The notes beneath the pieces were generated by a model. It made no database searches. It was not told the DNA's origin and saw only the letters and a program-made list of their open reading frames with translations. From SAR324 cluster bacterium (GTDB lineage: Bacteria > SAR324 > NAC60-12): a DNA stretch of 64,000 bases. Location of the stretch: assembly GCA_028281495.1 (NCBI GenBank), contig JANQJU010000048.1:36521-100520 (forward strand), read 5' to 3'. This document shows positions 48,070 to 56,296 of the stretch, piece by piece (within the stretch, counting starts at the first letter, position 1; each line of letters begins with the position of its first letter). The position numbers were made by a program, and so were the translations under genes.

Positions 48070-48679
48070 GGCCATAACCGGCCTTTGGGAACGGATAGGA
48101 AGCACTGGGATGGGTTGGCTGCGATGCCATATTCAAATCAGAGGCAAAGGCAGCTTGCTGTTGTGGGGTCAGCCACGTTTCCAACATCAATGTCGAATGA
48201 TCACTACCAACCGCAATCGGGCTGATTCCCTCGGTGTTGAATTTCACAAATTGAACGGCAGCCAGCTGGCCTTGTACAATCTCGCAGTCATCAAAAAAAG
48301 CATACACCCGACTTTGGTCAGGTAGTAGCACATACAAGTAGCTCAATAAATCCGTCCACTGAGTGAGCTTTTCCCTGCGCTCTGCCTCGTCAATGATCTC
48401 AATCATCAACGTACATCCCAATTCTCCCGGTCCTCCCAACAGTCGATTATAGGTAAAGAGTTCCTGTTGGATTTGATTGGGATCAGAGATGCTTTCAACC
48501 CGCAACATTTCTTGCACCTGGTATCGGACCGTTTCTGGGTTTTCAAAAAGGAACGTCAGATCGTCCCCCAAGTGGATTCGGCGGGCCTGTTTGACTTTCA
48601 AGACTCTCTGACGAATGATAGCACGCTGTTGCTCATAATTTTCGTTATCCAAGATTGATGCAATCGATACAGGCGGCAT
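48050..48679 (-). CDS. DUF3501 family protein
   Basis: 209 residues from the ATG at 48679, close to GGAG. A further ATG at 48736 adds 19 non-conserved residues. Family landmarks are IASILDNENYEQQR, LGDDLTFLFENPETV, ELFTYNRLLGGPGELG, and VQFVKFNTEG. In other genomes DUF3501 genes neighbour rubrerythrin and Fe-S oxidoreductases. That neighbour is absent here. Function unknown. It is convergent with and overlaps the ABM gene. Confidence 0.85.
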   Translation of the reverse strand: MPPVSIASILDNENYEQQRAIIRQRVLKVKQARRIHLGDDLTFLFENPETVRYQVQEMLRVESISDPNQIQQELFTYNRLLGGPGELGCTLMIEIIDEAERREKLTQWTDLLSYLYVLLPDQSRVYAFFDDCEIVQGQLAAVQFVKFNTEGISPIAVGSDHSTLMLETWLTPQQQAAFASDLNMASQPTHPSASYPFPKAGYGLKPYGL

Positions 48680-48972
48680 AACTCCTTTTTTTAGAAATGC
48701 TGAATGTGCTTTCCAGATTGTCCGTAGCAACGACATCGTTGAAAAGTGCTCGTTCTAGAAATGATCGTAACAACTGCCTTCAACTCAAGAAGCGAACGAA
48801 TGCTGAAGATGCAAATGAATGTAATTGAGTTGTTTGCTGGATTGGTCCATCAGATGAGACACCCGCATTTCATAAACACCTCATGGAAGGGCCTCTAGGA
48901 CACACGCCTAGAGGCATTCGTGACAACAAGTGTGCACGTATAACCCGCACAGGATTCACTGATTACTTCATA

Positions 48973-49012
48973 CAAATTAAAATAATTAACAAGAGCAAAA
49001 TTATTTAATTTG
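48973..49012. promoter_or_regulatory. 14-15 bp inverted repeat upstream of the heme receptor, candidate operator
   Basis: CAAATTAAAATAATT at 48973-48987 and AATTATTTAATTTG at 48999-49012 form an almost perfect inverted repeat just upstream of a -35-like TTGACA (49029-49034). AT-rich dyads are typical of Fur-type operators, though it is not a good match to the classic iron box. The whole gap 48680-49094 has no gene. Confidence 0.5.
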
Positions 49013-49028
49013 CATATACGAATTTTCC

Positions 49029-49062
49029 TTGACAACGAAATTCTCTTTCACTACTTATTCGC
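49029..49062 (+). promoter_or_regulatory. Candidate sigma-70 promoter for the heme operon
   Basis: TTGACA at 49029-49034 is a perfect -35. At 17-18 bases spacing the -10 is weak (TACTTA or ACTTAT). The receptor ATG lies 61 bases after the -35 element. An ORF start at 49029 falls on the -35 itself and is not used. Confidence 0.45.
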
Positions 49063-49094
49063 ACATACGAATTAATTTTTTTGCTTATAGAAAA

Positions 49095-51161
49095 ATGAAA
49101 CATCGCTTATTCATTGGTTTGCTAACACTCAGTGGAATCTTAGGAAACACAGAAGACTTAATAGCCAAGGAGAGCAACCTCGCTAAGGTGGCCACGACTT
49201 TGAATACCATCACAGTGGTGGCCACTAAGACCGAGCAATCCACGTTTTCTGTTCCAGTCACCGTGAGTGAAATCAGTGATGAACGCTTGGAACAAATCCA
49301 GCCTCAAAGCTTGGATGATGTCTTACAAAAAATGCCCAATGTCGAGATGAGTGGAGGGCCTCGCCGAGTGAGCGAAAAACCCATCATCCGAGGCTTGTCG
49401 GACCGACGCATTTTAATCACGATTGATGGGGTCCGCCAAAACTTTCAGTCAGGACACAAAGGCGTGGTGTTTTTAGACCCTGATTTGCTGAAGTCCGTGG
49501 AAGTGATTCGCGGGCCTGCCTCCGCACTGTATGGGAGTGATGCGCTTGGGGGGGTGATTGCGATGAAAACAAAAGAAGTTTCCGATTTATTACGCCCTGA
49601 CCAAACTTGGGGTTTTCGAATCAAATCCGGATATCAATCAGCGAATAGCGAGCGGCAGTCAGGAGGAGCGATCTATGGCCAACTGAGTGACGACTGGGAA
49701 TACTTTCTTTATGCAACTGGCCGGGATGCAGGGAATATTCGGCAAGGGGGCGGAGAGGTATTAAAAAACTCAGGCGATCATCTTTCAGGGGGATTGGCCA
49801 AGCTCGTTTGGACTTCCTCTCTGAGCAGCCGCTGGCTATTTGATGTGCGGGACACGTATCAAGTGCAAGAGGTCCCAATCAACACGGAAATCGCTGATGA
49901 GACAGGAGATTCGATTGCAGATCGACGAACACGGGACCGAAGCTACCGTGTGGGATGGGAATGGCAACCGGTTGAGACTGACTGGATCGATCTCAACGCC
50001 ATGATTTACTACAACGAATTGTCGCTTCATGAAAAACGATTTTCCGACAACCGATTGGATGAAGTTGACCTCACGACCACAGGTGGGGAACTCCGCAATA
50101 CCACTGTGATTTCCGATACGGGGCCGTTGCATCAAGTGCTGACCTACGGAGTGGAGTTGTATGAATACGACCAGCAGAGTCGGCGCAACCGAGAAGATTT
50201 GCGTTTTTTTCCAGAAGCCCATTCTTCAGCTTTTGGGGTGTATTTCCAAGATGAAATCACTTGGAAGCAAGACACCTTGATCATTCCAGGGATTCGATTC
50301 GATCAATTTTATAGCGAAGCGAGTGGAGAGGATACCAAGGAGCGCCAAAGTCAGGTGTCTCCCAAAATTGGAATCACATTTCCCGTAGCAACCGATGTTT
50401 TGGGCATGGCGAGTCATTCTTATGGATTCCGAGCACCTCATATCCAAGAAATGTTTATTGCGGGTCAACACTTTGGCGGCTCTCCCGAAGGCATTTTTGT
50501 ACCCAATTCTGATTTGAAACCGGAACGTGCTCGAAATACCGAGGTGGGAGTCCGTGTGTTGAAATCTCAGGTTTGGGAAGCTCACGACACATTTCGGTTT
50601 GATCTCACGTATTTTCATAATCACATCGAAGATTTCATCAGTAGTGAAATCTTTTTTGTCCCCTTTGGAGAAACAGCGGAGGAGGTGACGTGTAACAATC
50701 GTGGGGGGTGTTTGTTTTTTCAAGAGCGCAACATCCAAACCGGGATTTTGCAAGGGATTGAGGCAGAATTGAAATTCCATAACTCCAGGTATGGCATGGA
50801 ATTGACGTATGCCCGCACCGAAGGGCGGAATGCAGAACAAGATGATCATCTCCTCGATATCCCCCCCGGTAAATGGATGCTGAACTTACAACGAGTCTTT
50901 TCTGAGAGCGGTTGGGTGACAGGATGGCGTACTCAAATTGTGGAAACTCAAGATCGTATACCAGAGGATAGCGATGTTGAGGAAACACCGGGCTATACGC
51001 TCTTTGATGTGTATGCAACCTGGCACCCATCGTTTTTTGACCGACAACTCCGGGTGGATTTAGGGATTGATAATGTGTCGGATGCTCAATACCGAAAGCA
51101 CCGGTCTTTCTTAGATGAAGCCGGAAGAAATTGGAAAATTAGCCTCGCCTATCTTCAGTAA
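49095..51161 (+). CDS. TonB-dependent heme/hemoglobin outer-membrane receptor
   Basis: 688 residues from the ATG at 49095. It has a signal peptide (MKHRLFIGLLTLSG), a TonB box-like TITVVATKTEQ, a plug domain (about 30-150; GGVIAMKT), and a 22-strand barrel ending in aromatic residues typical of outer-membrane proteins. It carries the FRAP box (YGFRAPHIQEM) followed by GQHFGG and PNSDLKPERA (an NPNL-like box), the signature of heme receptors in which a His between the two boxes binds heme. The operon that follows supplies the rest of the pathway. This is the entry point of the locus. Confidence 0.9.
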   Translation: MKHRLFIGLLTLSGILGNTEDLIAKESNLAKVATTLNTITVVATKTEQSTFSVPVTVSEISDERLEQIQPQSLDDVLQKMPNVEMSGGPRRVSEKPIIRGLSDRRILITIDGVRQNFQSGHKGVVFLDPDLLKSVEVIRGPASALYGSDALGGVIAMKTKEVSDLLRPDQTWGFRIKSGYQSANSERQSGGAIYGQLSDDWEYFLYATGRDAGNIRQGGGEVLKNSGDHLSGGLAKLVWTSSLSSRWLFDVRDTYQVQEVPINTEIADETGDSIADRRTRDRSYRVGWEWQPVETDWIDLNAMIYYNELSLHEKRFSDNRLDEVDLTTTGGELRNTTVISDTGPLHQVLTYGVELYEYDQQSRRNREDLRFFPEAHSSAFGVYFQDEITWKQDTLIIPGIRFDQFYSEASGEDTKERQSQVSPKIGITFPVATDVLGMASHSYGFRAPHIQEMFIAGQHFGGSPEGIFVPNSDLKPERARNTEVGVRVLKSQVWEAHDTFRFDLTYFHNHIEDFISSEIFFVPFGETAEEVTCNNRGGCLFFQERNIQTGILQGIEAELKFHNSRYGMELTYARTEGRNAEQDDHLLDIPPGKWMLNLQRVFSESGWVTGWRTQIVETQDRIPEDSDVEETPGYTLFDVYATWHPSFFDRQLRVDLGIDNVSDAQYRKHRSFLDEAGRNWKISLAYLQ

Positions 51162-51266
51162 ATGGATTCACTTCGGCCTCTTCCTCAGAAGCCGTTAAAC
51201 AGCAATTTGGAGGGGGCCTCCTAATACTTTAGATCATTGAGATAGCTCTAATCATCATGGAGTAAA

Positions 51267-51953
51267 ATGTATAAAAAATATATTTTTTATTACATATTTT
51301 GTTTAATGTTCAGTTTCCTCTTCATCGCCTGTGGAGGTGGAGGGGGCGGCGGTGGAGATGGGGGCGACAGTGCAGACAGTGCTCCTGTAGCAAGTAGTAC
51401 AACCAACTCTTCTAGCACCACAGCAACATTGGCTCCTACGTGTTCGGTTGACTCCGCAGATGCCTCAGCAACAGGAGGAGATATCCTCTGTTATCAGATT
51501 GACGAAGGAGATTTGGTTCAAGTGGCAGTCGGTTATGACGATACCGCCATTTATGCGTTCTATCTTGCTGGCGATAGCAACACCAAAATCGGCATTCAAC
51601 TGGGAGAAGAGCGCGATGCTCTGGAGCTAATTTTTGTAGGGCAAGCCACGGGCACTCATGCGCTCGCCCGATTTTCGAGTTTCACACGCCACGATTTGAG
51701 TGAATCGCTTTGGGTGGGCAACACCGCAGGAGGTGGAACGATCACATTGGAAACCTATGGAGAGGTGGGTGAGCGGATCCGTGGCACCTTTGAAGTGACG
51801 CTTTGTGGTTACAACAGCAACGTGCATCAAGTCCAATGTGCTTTAGGAGAGCGCTCCTTCCGTGGTTCCTTCGATATCACCCGAGAGCAAGACGATGCCG
51901 GAACCGTGCAAACGCCGTTCCGAGAACAGGGTAATGCAGTACAAAGCTTATAA
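51267..51953 (+). CDS. Lipoprotein of the heme locus, paralogue 1
   Basis: 228 residues with a lipobox FIAC|GGGGG after a signal peptide and a Gly/Asp/Ser-rich linker. GGAG precedes the ATG. The mature part has CSVDSADASA, GGDILCYQ, then beta strands with GTFEVTL and FDITR. It shares the layout of the next gene (Cys pairs, GG(E/D)(V/L)ICY, GTFEA/EVEL, FDxTR). It is probably an outer-membrane, heme-scavenging or receptor-assisting lipoprotein, comparable in position to HmuY. There is no recognised family. Confidence 0.7.
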   Translation: MYKKYIFYYIFCLMFSFLFIACGGGGGGGGDGGDSADSAPVASSTTNSSSTTATLAPTCSVDSADASATGGDILCYQIDEGDLVQVAVGYDDTAIYAFYLAGDSNTKIGIQLGEERDALELIFVGQATGTHALARFSSFTRHDLSESLWVGNTAGGGTITLETYGEVGERIRGTFEVTLCGYNSNVHQVQCALGERSFRGSFDITREQDDAGTVQTPFREQGNAVQSL

Positions 51954-51977
51954 ATCACAACAATAGGAGACAACACG

Positions 51978-52601
51978 ATGAAACGAAAGAATATTTGGCT
52001 AGGAATCCTCGTACTGAGTTGTGTGAGCTTAGTCGGCGCTTGCACTAGTACTGGCAACGATGATGATGATGACGATCCCACCTCCGCTAGCAATTCTGTA
52101 TGTAGCGCCGATGCGGCGGCAGAAGGAGGAGACGTGATTTGTTACACTCTGGATGGAGGCGAAGTAGTCCGTGTCGTAGAATCTGATGGAAGCAACGATG
52201 TGTATGGCTATTACACCACCACCGAGGCCACTGATGAAATTGCCGGTTCTCACAAAATAGTTTTGTCAGTATCCCCTGTACGCCCTGGTGTTGAGGTCCT
52301 CTTTGCGGATTCCAGCACGGGCACTCATTCTTCAGAATCCGCAGGCAATCGCTTGCGCTACCAGGAAGGGGTATTCCCATTCACGCTTTATGCAATCAGC
52401 TCTTCCTGTGGGTCCGGTAGTGTGAACGTCACCCAATACGCAGAAGTAGGAGGACGACTTCAGGGGACCTTCGAAGCCGAACTCTATCTCTACAATTTCA
52501 ATGGTACAAACAACGATCACACCTTCAACTGTGATTCCCAAAAGACGCTAGTGGGCGCGTTCGATGTGACACGAGATGCGGATGGTTCCCATGACGAATA
52601 G
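51978..52601 (+). CDS. Lipoprotein of the heme locus, paralogue 2
   Basis: 207 residues with a lipobox VGAC|TSTG, then a DDDDDDP linker. It is a distant paralogue of the preceding lipoprotein: CSADAAAEGGDVICY near the start, GGRLQGTFEAEL near the end, FDVTRDADG at the C-terminus. It ends inside the HmuT start region. It is probably a second surface heme-handling or accessory lipoprotein. No iron- or heme-binding motif can be pinned down by eye. Confidence 0.7.
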   Translation: MKRKNIWLGILVLSCVSLVGACTSTGNDDDDDDPTSASNSVCSADAAAEGGDVICYTLDGGEVVRVVESDGSNDVYGYYTTTEATDEIAGSHKIVLSVSPVRPGVEVLFADSSTGTHSSESAGNRLRYQEGVFPFTLYAISSSCGSGSVNVTQYAEVGGRLQGTFEAELYLYNFNGTNNDHTFNCDSQKTLVGAFDVTRDADGSHDE

Positions 52602-53532
52602 CAAATATCTGCGACCGATCTCTCTCTGTTTGGGCACTGGGTTGCTGCTTGTCTTTTGGCTTGCAGCCCCCAGTGTTCAAGCTCTTGAAGTCTTAGACAG
52701 CCAAGGAACTTCGGTCATGATTGACTCAACAGAACGGATCGTCAGTTTGAATGGTAGCACCACGGAAGCTTTATTTGCTTTGGGGTTGGGCCAGCATGTT
52801 GTGGGGCGAGATACCTCTTCTTATTATCCTCCAGAAACCGAAGCCATTCCAACCGTCGGATACCAATTTCAATTGAATGCTGAAGGAATTATGGCATTGC
52901 GACCGACGCTAGTGATTGGGCAAGAGGATGTGAAACCCCCACAGATGATTGACCAGCTCCGTTCGGCCAAGGTTCCTGTGTTATTGCTGAAAAATGCCAC
53001 CAGTTGCCAGGATGCTCAGCAAAACATTCGGATGATTGGGCATGCAGTAGGCCGTGATAAAGCTGCCGACGAACTGATTCAAACCATGGAAAACGATTTA
53101 CAACAATTGGCCACGCATCGTGCTCAACAAGTGTCGGCTTTAAAATCAGTGATGCTGCTTTACACACGGGGTGGACGCACCAACTTTGTATTGGGTCCAG
53201 GAAGCGGTGCTTTTGGCATGCTGGATCTTGTAGGAATTCACAATGCTGCAGGAGACTTGAAAGGGGCCAAACCGATCACCGCAGAAGCCTTGATCGCTGG
53301 GCGTCCCGAAGTCTTTGTATTGTTTCAAAAAGGCTTGGATTCGATTGGAGGAGAACAGGCCTTGTTAGAAATTCCCGGCGTCGCATACACTCCTGCGGGG
53401 AAGCAGAAACGCTGGGTGATCATGGACGACTTGTACTTAGGTGGCTATGGCCCGCGATGCGGAAAAGCAGCTTTGGATTTGTTTGAAGGAATTTATCGTA
53501 GTGAGGGAATTCACACCGTGATGGGGGAATAG
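52591..53532 (+). CDS. hmuT: Periplasmic heme-binding protein HmuT
   Basis: About 313 residues from the ATG at 52591 (overlapping the previous stop codon); ATGs at 52576 and 52582 are alternatives. It has a signal peptide and the layout of the heme/vitamin B12 binding-protein family: ERIVSLNGSTTEALFALGLGQHVVGRD near the start of the mature protein, then a second lobe with GAKPITAEALIAGRPEV. It passes heme to HmuU/HmuV, encoded next. The order hmuT-hmuU-hmuV is standard. Confidence 0.88.
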   Translation: MTNSKYLRPISLCLGTGLLLVFWLAAPSVQALEVLDSQGTSVMIDSTERIVSLNGSTTEALFALGLGQHVVGRDTSSYYPPETEAIPTVGYQFQLNAEGIMALRPTLVIGQEDVKPPQMIDQLRSAKVPVLLLKNATSCQDAQQNIRMIGHAVGRDKAADELIQTMENDLQQLATHRAQQVSALKSVMLLYTRGGRTNFVLGPGSGAFGMLDLVGIHNAAGDLKGAKPITAEALIAGRPEVFVLFQKGLDSIGGEQALLEIPGVAYTPAGKQKRWVIMDDLYLGGYGPRCGKAALDLFEGIYRSEGIHTVMGE

Positions 53533-53539
53533 GCCCCTA

Positions 53540-54532
53540 ATGTTTGCACACTATAAATGGCTTTTTGCTTTGAGCTGCTTGCTGGCCCTTTCCCTATTGA
53601 TTGCAGCCGGTACCGGGGCTTACCCTATGGCTCCTTGGGACATTCCCCGAATCTTATGGAATCAAGAGCCAGGCTTCGAAATTTTGGTCCATATCCGTTT
53701 GCCACGAGTGATCTTGGCGTCTTTGATTGGAGCCATCTTAGCTCTCGCGGGAGCCTCACTACAAGGCCTGTTTCGAAACCCGTTGGCCGATCCCGGATTG
53801 ATTGGGGTGAGTGCTGGGGCTGCCTTAGGCGCAGCATTTTGGATCGTGTTGGGTGGCTCTACCTTCCTCGGAATGTGGGGCACTCCGACAGCAGCGTTCA
53901 GCAGCAGTCTGCTGCTCACCATTGCTTTGTGGAAATTGGCACAAATTGAAGGGCGTGTGGTGACGTTGACTTTGCTGTTGGCAGGTATTGCCATGAACAG
54001 TTTTGCCGGCGCTGGTATTGGCTTGATGACCTATCTAGCCGATGAGCAAGAGTTACAAACTCTCACCTTCTGGATGTTGGGCAGTTTGGGCGGGGCAACG
54101 TGGTCCTTGGTTGGTGTCACGTTGCCCTTTCTGCTGTTAGCCCTCCTCATCTTGTTTCGCCTCGCCCCCGCTCTCAATGCTATGAGTTTGGGAGAATCCG
54201 AAGCATACCATGTCGGCGTTTCTGTGAATCGAGTGAAACAATGGACCGTTTTGGGAAGTGCCTTAGGGGTCGGAGCGGCCGTGTCTGCTTCCGGTGCAAT
54301 CGGATTCGTAGGACTCGTCATTCCCCATCTGATGCGTATGGCCATCAGTGCAGATCAGCGATTTGTGTTGCCAGGAGGCGCTTTGGCTGGAGCCAGCCTG
54401 TTGGTCTGGGCCGATTTGTTATCCAGGGTAGTCGTATCCCCCGCTGAATTTCCTGTCGGAATTGTCACTGCTTTGATCGGAGGTCCTTTCTTTCTAGGGC
54501 TGTTGCTACGATATAAACGTACATTGCTATAG
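53540..54532 (+). CDS. hmuU: Heme ABC transporter permease HmuU (FecCD type)
   Basis: 330 residues with about nine or ten membrane helices. Landmarks are RLPRVILASLIGA, LALAGASLQGLFRNPLADP, LGVGAAVSASGAIGFVGLVIPHL and a final VTALIGGPFFLGLLL, all typical of BtuC/FecCD permeases. It begins seven bases after hmuT and ends six bases before hmuV. Confidence 0.93.
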   Translation: MFAHYKWLFALSCLLALSLLIAAGTGAYPMAPWDIPRILWNQEPGFEILVHIRLPRVILASLIGAILALAGASLQGLFRNPLADPGLIGVSAGAALGAAFWIVLGGSTFLGMWGTPTAAFSSSLLLTIALWKLAQIEGRVVTLTLLLAGIAMNSFAGAGIGLMTYLADEQELQTLTFWMLGSLGGATWSLVGVTLPFLLLALLILFRLAPALNAMSLGESEAYHVGVSVNRVKQWTVLGSALGVGAAVSASGAIGFVGLVIPHLMRMAISADQRFVLPGGALAGASLLVWADLLSRVVVSPAEFPVGIVTALIGGPFFLGLLLRYKRTLL

Positions 54533-54538
54533 GATATC

Positions 54539-55411
54539 ATGGAAAATATAGTGACGCTGAATAAAGTCGGTTATCGTCGACAAAACCGTTGGTTACTGGA
54601 AGATATCAATCTGCAAGTAGATCAAGGCAAATTTGTGGCAATTGTCGGCCCTAATGGAGCAGGAAAAAGCACTTTATTGCGGTTGATTTCAGGTGAGTTT
54701 TCCCCCACTTTGGGAGAAGTGAAGTTGTTTGGCAAACCCGTCAGTCAATACCCAACCGAACTACTCGCACGGGAACGTGCGGTATTGACGCAGCAACGAC
54801 ACCTGAACTTTCCGTTCCAGACACGTGAAGTGGTATTGTTGGGACGCTATGCCTACCTGAACCAGAACCATGCTTCGGTTCACGACTGGAGGCATGTCGA
54901 ACAGTCTATGAAATTGATGAAAGTGAACTCTTTGCAACATCGGATCTACCAATCCCTGTCCGGTGGAGAGGCCACACGAGTCGATATGGCTCGCATTTTA
55001 GCCCAGACACCCAAACTGTTTTTGTTGGATGAACCCACAAACCATTTGGACCCTCAACATCAGGTTGAAGTCCTTAATGTCTGCCAACATTTGGTGGCTG
55101 AAGGACGCACGGTGGTGGCTGCTTTGCATGATTTGAATGTCGCGGCTCACTATTCGGACCATGTCGTCATTTTATCGGAAGGCAAGTTAGTGTTCCAAGG
55201 CAGTCCCGAAGAGACTTTCACTCCAGAAAGATTACAGCGGGTGTATGGAATTCCTTTTGAGGTGTGGCCCCACCCCAAACGGCGTTTAGTGGTAATGCCG
55301 GAATTTATCAATCGATCCCACGTCTCGACAAATCGACCGGCCTTGAATCCAACTCCTACACAGCAACCAGCCGCGTCCTTAGATCCAACCAGCGTGGCTT
55401 CTGCGACTTAA
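54539..55411 (+). CDS. hmuV: Heme ABC transporter ATPase HmuV
   Basis: 290 residues: Walker A GPNGAGKS, signature LSGGEATRVDMAR, Walker B LFLLDEPTNHLD, and H-loop AALHDLN. The last about 35 residues (from INRSHVST) are low-complexity, Thr/Pro/Ala-rich, and beyond the usual family length. It works with HmuTU to move heme into the cytosol. Confidence 0.93.
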   Translation: MENIVTLNKVGYRRQNRWLLEDINLQVDQGKFVAIVGPNGAGKSTLLRLISGEFSPTLGEVKLFGKPVSQYPTELLARERAVLTQQRHLNFPFQTREVVLLGRYAYLNQNHASVHDWRHVEQSMKLMKVNSLQHRIYQSLSGGEATRVDMARILAQTPKLFLLDEPTNHLDPQHQVEVLNVCQHLVAEGRTVVAALHDLNVAAHYSDHVVILSEGKLVFQGSPEETFTPERLQRVYGIPFEVWPHPKRRLVVMPEFINRSHVSTNRPALNPTPTQQPAASLDPTSVASAT

Positions 55412-55439
55412 ATGTTTTTTTGATTATACACAGGAAATT

Positions 55440-56159
55440 ATGACTGCTCGTATCGACCATATCCAAGAAGCGCAGCAATTGATGCGATCTCAAAAACACG
55501 GAGTGCTCTCCACACATTCCGTGGCCGTTCCAGGCTTCCCGTTTGGATCGGTGGTTCCTTATTGTTTGGATGGCGAAGGTCGTCCCATTCTATTAATCAG
55601 TGATATTGCTCAACATACAAAAAATATTCAGGGCAATCCCAAAGTATCTTTGACGATCCTCAACCATCAAGAAAATGATGTGCAGGCATCGGGTCGTGTG
55701 ACCTATTTAGCCGAAGCACATACGGTGACTTCTGGTGTGGAAACACTAGGCGAACGGTATTACCGATTTTTCCCGGAATCGCGAGGATATCACAACACTC
55801 ATGATTTTGAATTCTACCGACTCGAACCAGTGAAGATCCGCTACATTGGCGGATTTGGAAAAATCTATTGGTTCACTACAGAAGAGTTCCAGGATCCCAC
55901 TCCCTTTTCTTTTGAAGATGAGCAGGGAATCCTCACTCACATGAATGATGATCATCAAAAAGCATTACGTCACTACTTTCACGCCTTCCAAGGGAAGCGA
56001 CTGGAAGATTCTCACAGGGTTCAAATGGTCGGAATCGATGGTCATGGTTTTGACGTTCATTACGCAGACCGTTTATGGCGTTTCGAATTTGAGACGGCCA
56101 TCACCAACAAAGGACAAGCTCGCAAAGTGCTCACCGCAATGGCGAAAGTGGAGGTGTGA
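55440..56159 (+). CDS. HugZ-family heme utilisation protein
   Basis: 239 residues. The N-terminal half is a pyridoxamine-phosphate-oxidase-like split barrel (HGVLSTHSVAVPGFPFGSVVPY), and the C-terminal half is DUF2470 (ILTHMNDDHQKALRHYF), as in HugZ/HutZ heme-degrading or heme-storing proteins. AGGA precedes the ATG. It ends the heme operon and probably frees iron from, or sequesters, the imported heme. Confidence 0.88.
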   Translation: MTARIDHIQEAQQLMRSQKHGVLSTHSVAVPGFPFGSVVPYCLDGEGRPILLISDIAQHTKNIQGNPKVSLTILNHQENDVQASGRVTYLAEAHTVTSGVETLGERYYRFFPESRGYHNTHDFEFYRLEPVKIRYIGGFGKIYWFTTEEFQDPTPFSFEDEQGILTHMNDDHQKALRHYFHAFQGKRLEDSHRVQMVGIDGHGFDVHYADRLWRFEFETAITNKGQARKVLTAMAKVEV

Positions 56160-56208
56160 TTCTTTTTATCGTGGGATTTTGTATACACAAATTTATTGTC
56201 ACTCCGTT

Positions 56209-56296
56209 GCTTTCTCATACGATTGGCTTTTCATATAAACACCTAAGCATTTGCTTTCTCATACGATTGGCTTTTCATATAAACACCTAAGCATTT
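56209..56296. repeat. 44-bp tandem duplication overlapping the exporter's 3' end
   Basis: Two copies of a 44-bp unit that starts GCTTTCTCATACGATT (56209-56252 and 56253-56296). The second copy includes the final codons and stop of the exporter gene, so the duplication copied that end into the intergenic space between hugZ-like and exporter genes. The copies are almost identical. Confidence 0.9.

Noticed and set aside
49029..49094. Longer N-terminus for the heme receptor from a TTG at 49029
   Set aside because: The TTG is the -35 element and the extra residues precede a normal signal peptide.
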